A stretch of DNA of 63,963 bases from CAYWEP01 sp964613075 (lineage in GTDB: Bacteria > Patescibacteriota > Microgenomatia > Levybacterales > UBA12049): NCBI GenBank assembly GCA_964613075.1, contig CAZTFV010000001.1:1-63963 (forward strand). Direction: 5' to 3'. Of this stretch, positions 58,367 through 63,963 are shown piece by piece. Position numbers and translations under genes: made by a program. The number at the start of each line of letters is the position of its first letter. Position 1 is the stretch's first letter. The notes beneath the pieces are model-generated. The model was not told the origin of the DNA, did no database searches, and saw only the letters and a program-made list of their open reading frames with translations.

Positions 58367-59916
58367 GAACTATCATCCTTCTAATATTACTACTGCTTCT
58401 CGCTGGATTCCTGCGGTTTTACCACCTCGATACAATCCCTCCGGGTCTTCACGGTGATGAAGCAGAATGGGGACTGATAGAACAAAAAATTAACCGCGGT
58501 GAGTATGAAAGTTTTTTTTCACTGGGAAAGACAGGACAGTTTTTTGATTTTTCTGTTCTGAGTTATTTTGTGCAGGGGCTTTTTTTGCGGGTATTTGGCG
58601 ATACGATCTTTGCTATCCGCTCCTCATCAGCATTTGCCGCAACACTCACTGTTATTGCATTTTATTTTCTAGCGTCGCGTTTTTTCAAACACCGACTGAC
58701 TGTTGTCTTAACAACGCTTGCCCTAGCAACATCTCATTGGCACATAGCTTACAGTCGCCTTGCGATACTCAATATATGGACGCCACTTTTTCTCGTCGTA
58801 CTGTTTGCACTATTTCTCAAAGCACTAGACACAAAAAAAACTATCTACTTTGTCCTTTCCGGTGTTGTGCTTGGTTTATCACTCTACTTTCATCACACTG
58901 TCAAAGCGATACCTATTATCCTTGGTCTGTTCAGTATCTTTTATTGTATAGAGCATCGAAAACAGCACGTAAAACGTCTTTTTGTTCATCTTTCGCTTGT
59001 CATCATCATCGCAGTTATTGTTTTTTCACCCCAAGCATGGTATTACATTACCCATCCTGACACATTTTCTCCAAGATTAAACGAAGTTTCTATTTTCAAT
59101 CATCTCCCAACCTATTTCGACCGCTACGAAGTCTCAAGTATTCCTGAAGTATTGTTCTGGCAATTCATCAATACTATCAAGGTATTTCATTTCGGCGGAG
59201 ATATCGGCTATCTGTTTTATGGCTATCAGGGAGGGCTACTCGCGCCGATTGTTGCTAGCCTTGCGCTTGTCGGATTGCTCATAGCATTTGCTACCTTTAA
59301 ATCTGATCGGTCACAACTGCTTATTGTGTGGTTTTTCTCCATCATCATTTTCGGCGGCGTTCTTACTGTCGATCCTCCCTCAAGCCAGCGATTAGTCGGT
59401 GTAATTCCCGTTCTTTTCCTCTTTGCCGGCCTTACTATTGAACGCTTGCTCTCCTACAAGAAGGCAGTTTTCCTTCTTGCAGTTCTTTTTCTGATTAATG
59501 CCGTTTGGGATTACCACATTTATTTCAACAACTACATCCGTTCTCAAGCAGGCTGGGCGCAGCGGGAACCGGCAACGCAGATTGCGTACTATTTACAAGC
59601 CTTAGGGCCAGGGTGGAAAGTTTATATGTTGCGGGAAAATACCTGGCTGTATTTTAAACATGGAACTATACGGTTTATAAATCCACAGCTTGAAGGAATA
59701 GATGTAGAAGATTCAAGCACGGTGATACCACTTAAAGAAAGTGCTGAGAAAAATATTGTATTTATTATGCCACCTTTTTCGCCATCTCTTAAGAAGCTAC
59801 AACGAGTATATCCCGACGGCAAAACGCTTCGTTTTTATAATCCCATCGGCAATACGCCATCGTTCGTAAGTTACGAAATATCGCGGAGATCCTTTTTAAA
59901 AAGTGTGCTACAATAA
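58363..59916 (+). CDS. Membrane glycosyltransferase (PMT/ArnT-like)
   Basis: 517 residues from the ATG at 58363, which overlaps the previous stop by ATGA (a longer frame from 58273 is not credible). About ten helices. First loop PPGLHGDEAEWGLIEQKI with the catalytic-type DE pair; SHWHIAYSRLAILNIWTP is typical of family 39 enzymes. Adds sugars to outer-surface glycans or proteins from lipid-linked donors. Confidence 0.88.
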   Translation: MRTIILLILLLLLAGFLRFYHLDTIPPGLHGDEAEWGLIEQKINRGEYESFFSLGKTGQFFDFSVLSYFVQGLFLRVFGDTIFAIRSSSAFAATLTVIAFYFLASRFFKHRLTVVLTTLALATSHWHIAYSRLAILNIWTPLFLVVLFALFLKALDTKKTIYFVLSGVVLGLSLYFHHTVKAIPIILGLFSIFYCIEHRKQHVKRLFVHLSLVIIIAVIVFSPQAWYYITHPDTFSPRLNEVSIFNHLPTYFDRYEVSSIPEVLFWQFINTIKVFHFGGDIGYLFYGYQGGLLAPIVASLALVGLLIAFATFKSDRSQLLIVWFFSIIIFGGVLTVDPPSSQRLVGVIPVLFLFAGLTIERLLSYKKAVFLLAVLFLINAVWDYHIYFNNYIRSQAGWAQREPATQIAYYLQALGPGWKVYMLRENTWLYFKHGTIRFINPQLEGIDVEDSSTVIPLKESAEKNIVFIMPPFSPSLKKLQRVYPDGKTLRFYNPIGNTPSFVSYEISRRSFLKSVLQ

Positions 59917-59922
59917 GCTTTT

Positions 59923-60954
59923 ATGAGGGTATTTATAACCGGTGGTGCCGGTTTTTTAGGCGTTCACCTCTGTCGCAGGTTTTTAAAAAACGGTCATCAG
60001 GTAACTGTTTTTGATATCGCCGACTTGGATGCAAAAGACCTTATCGGTCGCGTAAAAATGATAAAGGCAGACATACGGGACAAAAAAGCAATCACGGATG
60101 CGATAAAAGGACATGAGTATGTCGTCCATGCTGCCGCAGCATTACCGATCCAACGCAGCAAAAAAGCAATCTTCAGCGTCAACATTGACGGAACAAGAAA
60201 TGTCCTTGATGCGGCACTCAGGCATAAAGTAAAACGGCTCGTCTTTATCTCCACAACCGCAGTCTATGGTGTCCCCAAATATCTCCCCGAAAAAGAAGAC
60301 AGCCCGATTGACCCCATCGGCTACTACGGTCAATCAAAAGTTGCAGCGGAAAACCTCTGCCGAGAGTATAATGCAAAAGGGTTGCAGACAAATATACTGC
60401 GTCCCAAATCCTTCCTAGGCCCTGAGCGCCTGGGTGTGTTTGAAATCTGGTTTGAAGCAATCTATCAGGGACACCGAGTCTTTATCCTCGGCAATGGAAA
60501 AAATAAATATCAGTTACTTGCAGTATCGGATGTGGCATCTGCTGTTGAAAAAGCTCTAACCAGTAAGATACATGGTGAAACCTTCAATATCGGAGCCAAA
60601 ATATTCCAGACCTGGCGAAAAGATTTAGAATCAGTTATCAAACATGAAAAATCCTCAGCAAAAGTCACCGGCTTACCGGTACTGCCTGCACAGGTCACAC
60701 TCATGCTTCTTGAATGGCTGAATCTCTCCCCACTCTCTGCCTGGCATTACAAAACAATGCCTGTCCCATCCTACGTCTCAATTGAGAAAGCAGAAAAGCT
60801 TCTGAAATGGCACCCAACACAGTCCAATCAAGAACTACTGCTCGAAAGTTATCTTTGGTATAAAGAAAATAGAAAGAAGGTGCTCAATAAAATCGGCAAA
60901 ACCCACAGAGTAGGGTGGAACTTTAAGATACTAAATCTCATATCTCGACTGTAA
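59923..60954 (+). CDS. NAD-dependent epimerase/dehydratase
   Basis: 343 residues, extended SDR. TGGAGFLG at 6-13 binds NAD; S110/T111 and Y135-G-Q-S-K139 form the catalytic set. It likely makes a nucleotide sugar for the neighbouring glycosyltransferases. Substrate not determinable by eye. Confidence 0.9.
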   Translation: MRVFITGGAGFLGVHLCRRFLKNGHQVTVFDIADLDAKDLIGRVKMIKADIRDKKAITDAIKGHEYVVHAAAALPIQRSKKAIFSVNIDGTRNVLDAALRHKVKRLVFISTTAVYGVPKYLPEKEDSPIDPIGYYGQSKVAAENLCREYNAKGLQTNILRPKSFLGPERLGVFEIWFEAIYQGHRVFILGNGKNKYQLLAVSDVASAVEKALTSKIHGETFNIGAKIFQTWRKDLESVIKHEKSSAKVTGLPVLPAQVTLMLLEWLNLSPLSAWHYKTMPVPSYVSIEKAEKLLKWHPTQSNQELLLESYLWYKENRKKVLNKIGKTHRVGWNFKILNLISRL

Positions 60955-60990
60955 TACTTAATACTAAATACTTAATACTTTATACTCTCT
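60953..60990. repeat. Heptad array after epimerase gene
   Basis: Five AATACTN-type units in seven-base phase fill the gap to the next gene. Confidence 0.6.
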
Positions 60991-60991
60991 T

Positions 60992-61528
60992 ATGAACATC
61001 GCCTTTGATCTTGACAAAATATTTATCAACTACCCACCCTTCATTCCTGAAAGCCTGATCAATAGGTTATACAGGAAAAAAGTCAATGGCACACTCATCT
61101 ATCGCATCCCCTCCAAGCCAGAACAGTTGATCCGTAAAGTATCCCATCTCCATTACTTCCGCCCCCCTATCAGAAAAAATATCGATATACTCAAATCCCT
61201 GCAGAAAAAAAACAATAAATTTTTTCTTATCTCAAGCAGATATAAATTCCTGGAAAAACTTACGGATAGCATAGTAAAGCGAAACGGGCTACAGAGCATA
61301 TTTGACGGCATGTTCTTTAATTTCAAAGACAAACAACCGCATGTCTTCAAAGACGAAATAATTAAAAAGCTAAACATTGATCGCTATGTTGATGATGATC
61401 TCTACCTTTTAAAATTTGTTGCACAAAGCAATCCAAAAACCGTATTTTACTGGCTCAACAAAACTATTCATAAACCGCTAGCGAGGAATCTCTTCGCAAT
61501 CACCAACATTTCTGAGATAATGAAATAA
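60992..61528 (+). CDS. HAD-superfamily-like protein
   Basis: 178 residues. D6-L-D8 (FDLDK), S81/S82 in FFLISSRYKF, K120, and D134-D136 in YVDDDLYLL fit the four HAD motifs, so a phosphatase or nucleotidase-type fold is likely. Function in the glycan locus is unknown. Confidence 0.72.
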   Translation: MNIAFDLDKIFINYPPFIPESLINRLYRKKVNGTLIYRIPSKPEQLIRKVSHLHYFRPPIRKNIDILKSLQKKNNKFFLISSRYKFLEKLTDSIVKRNGLQSIFDGMFFNFKDKQPHVFKDEIIKKLNIDRYVDDDLYLLKFVAQSNPKTVFYWLNKTIHKPLARNLFAITNISEIMK

Positions 61529-61537
61529 TTCCAGACC

Positions 61538-63862
61538 ATGAACGTAAGCGATATTGCCTATATTCTTCAATGGTGGTTGTTTCTCTTAGGTATAGGGTTA
61601 ATTTTTCTGCCTGTCACGACAAAAATATTCCCGTTGTTCTTTGACAAGGGATATAGTCTTGCCAAAATATTTGGCACAGCCGTTATAGCTTATCTTGTGT
61701 TCATTCTGGGACTGAGCCATATCTTGCCATTAAGCAGATTAACGGTGTTACTCGTACTCTTCGCTCTGCTGGGGTTGTATTTTTTAAAAAGTTTTATACA
61801 TCCTAAAAAGACTACAGAAAGCACGAATACTTTTATTGAGACAATAAAGAGAGCCTGGCCGATCTTTTTTTTCGAAGAACTCCTTTTTCTAGCCGGATTA
61901 TTTTTTTGGGCACACATCCGCTCATTTTCACCCGACATCCACGGACTTGAGAAATTCATGGATTACGGATTTATTAACTCAATGCTCCGCGCTGAGTATT
62001 TTCCGCCCAAAGATATGTGGCTAACACCCTATGCGATCAATTACTACTACTTCGGCCACCTGACAGCTGCCGTTCTTACCAAACTGACAAATATTCCCTC
62101 AAACATTTCCTACAACCTCATGCTGGCAACGGTTTTTTCGTTTTGTTTGACTGCCAGTTTTTCAATTGCTGCAACATTGGCATCGCGCCTTTTCTCCCTC
62201 CCGCCCAGACGTAATAATCTAAAAATAATTATCTCCGGTCTATTGACCGCCTTTCTCGTAACGCTCTCAGGTAATTTACATACTATCTACACGCTCTTCA
62301 AACCGTATGAAAATGAACACCCAGTTCCTCCTTGGCAACTCGCCTTCTCTCCATTTACTTTTCCCAACGGTTACTGGTACCCAAATGCCACGCGCTTCAT
62401 CTACAACACAATCCATGAATTTCCTATCTATTCCTGGGTCGTGGCAGATCTGCATGGACATGTCTTTGATATACCGTATGTGCTACTCACGATTGCTGTA
62501 CTCCTGTCTCTATTTCTAAAATTCCAAGCACCAAATAACAAATCACAAATAAATACTAATGAACGAAATTCCAAACGTTTTTTAATATTTAAATTTGATT
62601 TTTGGAGCTTATTTGGAAATTGGCATTTGGCCTCGCCCCGAGGCTCGGCCCGAGGGGAATTTGGTCACTTACTGCTAGTAAGTTTCTTACTAGCAGTCAT
62701 GTATATGACCAATGCTTGGGATGGATTTATCTATTTCCTTCTTACCGGCCTGGTACTTTTTTCAGTAGCACTACTCCATCGAAATACAGAAAAGTCATTT
62801 TCCGGACTTCTGCAAGCCTTACTTGGGATAATACCCGCAATGCTTGTTGTCGGCGTCGCATTTATTCTTTTTTCACTTCCTTTCTCTTTCAATTTTAAGC
62901 CGTTTGTTTCAGGCATCGGCGTTCTCTGCGCGCCCAAATTCTTAACTTCCATGGAGAAAATAGGGCCGCTGCTTTTTGAAGCCAATCATTGTCAAAAATC
63001 ACCTCTCTGGCAACTGCTTATCCTCTACGGCTTCTTCTATTTCTTCATAGCGTCATTTATGCTATTTATTCTCAGAACCACCAAGCTTCATCGAAGCGAT
63101 CTGTTTGTCCTTATCCTTATCGTACTTGGAACGTTCCTCATTGTTATTCCGGAATTTTTATATGTAAAAGACATTTACCCTGCGCACTATCGAGCCAATA
63201 CGATGTTCAAGCTCGTGTTCCAATCTTTCATCATGCTCAGCATTGCATCAGGATACATAATCATCCGATTAATATCAAATATTACATATCAATCCGCCAA
63301 CTGGCGGACAAAAATATTTAATATTTCATCTGTATTTTTACTTTTTACTTTTTTATTTTTACTATTAGTGTTTATCTATCCTCGCCTAGCTATCTCTTCC
63401 TACTATGGCGATCTGAAAACCTACTACGGTCTTGACGGAACAAAATATCTCAAAACACTCTATCCGGAAGATTACGCTGCGATCAACTGGCTGAACCAAA
63501 ACATACAGGGTCAACCGGTTATTCTGGAAGCGCAAGGGGACTCATACACTGATCATGCCCGCATCTCCAGCAACACCGGCCTTCCGACAGTCCTTGGCTG
63601 GACAGTGCATGAATGGTTGTGGCGCGGGAAGTATGATGGGGGAGTGGACGCACCTGCTCCAAGAATCGGTGAGATTCAAAAAATGTATGAAAGCGATAAT
63701 CTTAGCGAAACCAAAAAGCTACTTGATAAATACGGCGTTGAATATGTCTACATCGGGGGGCTAGAACGACAAAAATATCCAAATATTAACGAAGAAAAAT
63801 TCAACCAACTAGGAAAAGTTATCTACCAAACCGGCGATACAAAAATATACCTACTCAACTAA
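61538..63862 (+). CDS. DUF2298 (YYY-type) membrane protein
   Basis: 774 residues, more than ten helices. The family motif is clear: SPDIHGLEKFMDYGFINSML, EYFPPKDMWLTPYAINYYYF with the YYY signature, and an aspartate-rich outer loop VVADLHGHVFDIPY. Known from Chloroflexi, archaea and CPR; probably a GT-C glycosyltransferase. A repeat insert (62525-62656) adds ~40 residues (QINTNERNSKRF..., SPRGSARGEF) between two membrane helices. The C-terminal ~160 residues lie outside. Confidence 0.9.
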   Translation: MNVSDIAYILQWWLFLLGIGLIFLPVTTKIFPLFFDKGYSLAKIFGTAVIAYLVFILGLSHILPLSRLTVLLVLFALLGLYFLKSFIHPKKTTESTNTFIETIKRAWPIFFFEELLFLAGLFFWAHIRSFSPDIHGLEKFMDYGFINSMLRAEYFPPKDMWLTPYAINYYYFGHLTAAVLTKLTNIPSNISYNLMLATVFSFCLTASFSIAATLASRLFSLPPRRNNLKIIISGLLTAFLVTLSGNLHTIYTLFKPYENEHPVPPWQLAFSPFTFPNGYWYPNATRFIYNTIHEFPIYSWVVADLHGHVFDIPYVLLTIAVLLSLFLKFQAPNNKSQINTNERNSKRFLIFKFDFWSLFGNWHLASPRGSARGEFGHLLLVSFLLAVMYMTNAWDGFIYFLLTGLVLFSVALLHRNTEKSFSGLLQALLGIIPAMLVVGVAFILFSLPFSFNFKPFVSGIGVLCAPKFLTSMEKIGPLLFEANHCQKSPLWQLLILYGFFYFFIASFMLFILRTTKLHRSDLFVLILIVLGTFLIVIPEFLYVKDIYPAHYRANTMFKLVFQSFIMLSIASGYIIIRLISNITYQSANWRTKIFNISSVFLLFTFLFLLLVFIYPRLAISSYYGDLKTYYGLDGTKYLKTLYPEDYAAINWLNQNIQGQPVILEAQGDSYTDHARISSNTGLPTVLGWTVHEWLWRGKYDGGVDAPAPRIGEIQKMYESDNLSETKKLLDKYGVEYVYIGGLERQKYPNINEEKFNQLGKVIYQTGDTKIYLLN
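62525..62656. repeat. Composite repeat inserted in DUF2298 gene
   Basis: Heptad-type units (ACAAATC, ACAAATA) on the left, then the palindrome CCTCGCCCCGAGG/CTCGGCCCGAGGGG near 62631-62656. In frame. Confidence 0.65.
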
Positions 63863-63867
63863 TATTG

Positions 63868-63963
63868 TTACTGCGGGGCTGTTGGGGCAACGGCGCAATT
63901 TACCGTCCTTATCTCACAATCCACAAATTCCTGTATCTCAGTATAATTTCCATTCCCCGATCG
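63868..63963 (-). CDS. Partial C-terminus of an unknown gene
   Basis: A minus-strand frame open to the window edge encodes 31 residues ending VNCAVAPTAPQ and a TAA at 63868-63870. It is convergent with the DUF2298 gene. Too short to identify. Confidence 0.35.
   Translation of the reverse strand, partial: RSGNGNYTEIQEFVDCEIRTVNCAVAPTAPQ

Overview
The window looks like a chromosomal scaffold of a Patescibacteria/CPR bacterium, most likely Microgenomates-like. The grounds are: a single long ribosomal-protein supercluster with no L30 gene between S5 and L15 (uL30 loss is a known CPR trait); short, compact genes of moderate-to-low GC; four-helix-bundle and DUF2298 proteins; no obvious central-metabolism operons; and abundant short palindromic repeats between and inside genes. 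The lineage is an inference from gene content; there is no rRNA gene in the window.

Layout. 1-2.6 kb: a large unknown protein and two tiny membrane proteins. 2.6-7.1 kb: an ABC-2 export system with four permeases and one ATPase. 7.1-10.7 kb: HU, a soluble-type RNase Y, RecX and RecA. 10.7-19.1 kb: a four-helix-bundle protein, tRNA-Pro(GGG), two serine hydrolases, an L,D-transpeptidase, NAD synthesis genes nadE, nadD and nadC, and several unknowns. 19.1-37.8 kb: the ribosomal cluster read leftward from tuf to rpsI, including secY, adk, map, infA and rpoA, with a 100-N gap at 23421-23520 that is probably spurious. 37.8-44.7 kb: a small membrane ORF, a GH18-like exported protein, DipZ and a thioredoxin-family protein (thiol redox outside the membrane), a small regulator/membrane pair, and fusA. 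44.7-45.4 kb: a RelE/RelB-type toxin-antitoxin module. 45.4-50.3 kb: the most unusual part, described next. 50.5-63.9 kb: a rightward locus with PilN/PilO-like proteins, an Ig/FN3 surface protein, a FAD oxidoreductase, three membrane glycosyltransferases (one broken), an epimerase, a HAD-like protein and a DUF2298 protein, probably building and decorating cell-surface structures.

The 45.65-50.28 kb segment is an array of GC-rich, foreign-looking gene modules separated by six copies of a ~102-112 bp imperfect palindrome. Four copies are nearly identical (one inverted) and the two outermost copies are diverged and AT-rich. The palindrome has nested conserved boxes (TGTAARTTTGCA outside, TTTGCA in the middle, AGCCTCA/TGAGGCT inside) at matching distances in both arms, separated by mismatched spacers. 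This is the logic of integron attC sites, but the core sequence does not match the attC consensus and no integrase is in the window. I regard it as a candidate undescribed gene-cassette system; misassembly or contamination must be excluded first.

A second window-wide signal is a family of seven-base phased tandem arrays, often in inverted pairs. They fill many intergenic gaps and have expanded into coding sequence (rplQ, rplM, rplV, map, two glycosyltransferases, a DUF2298 protein). Other short palindromic repeats are inserted in rplD and in a glycosyltransferase that they disrupt. The tuf and fusA leaders each carry a promoter followed by a terminator-like hairpin, which suggests attenuation of elongation-factor expression.
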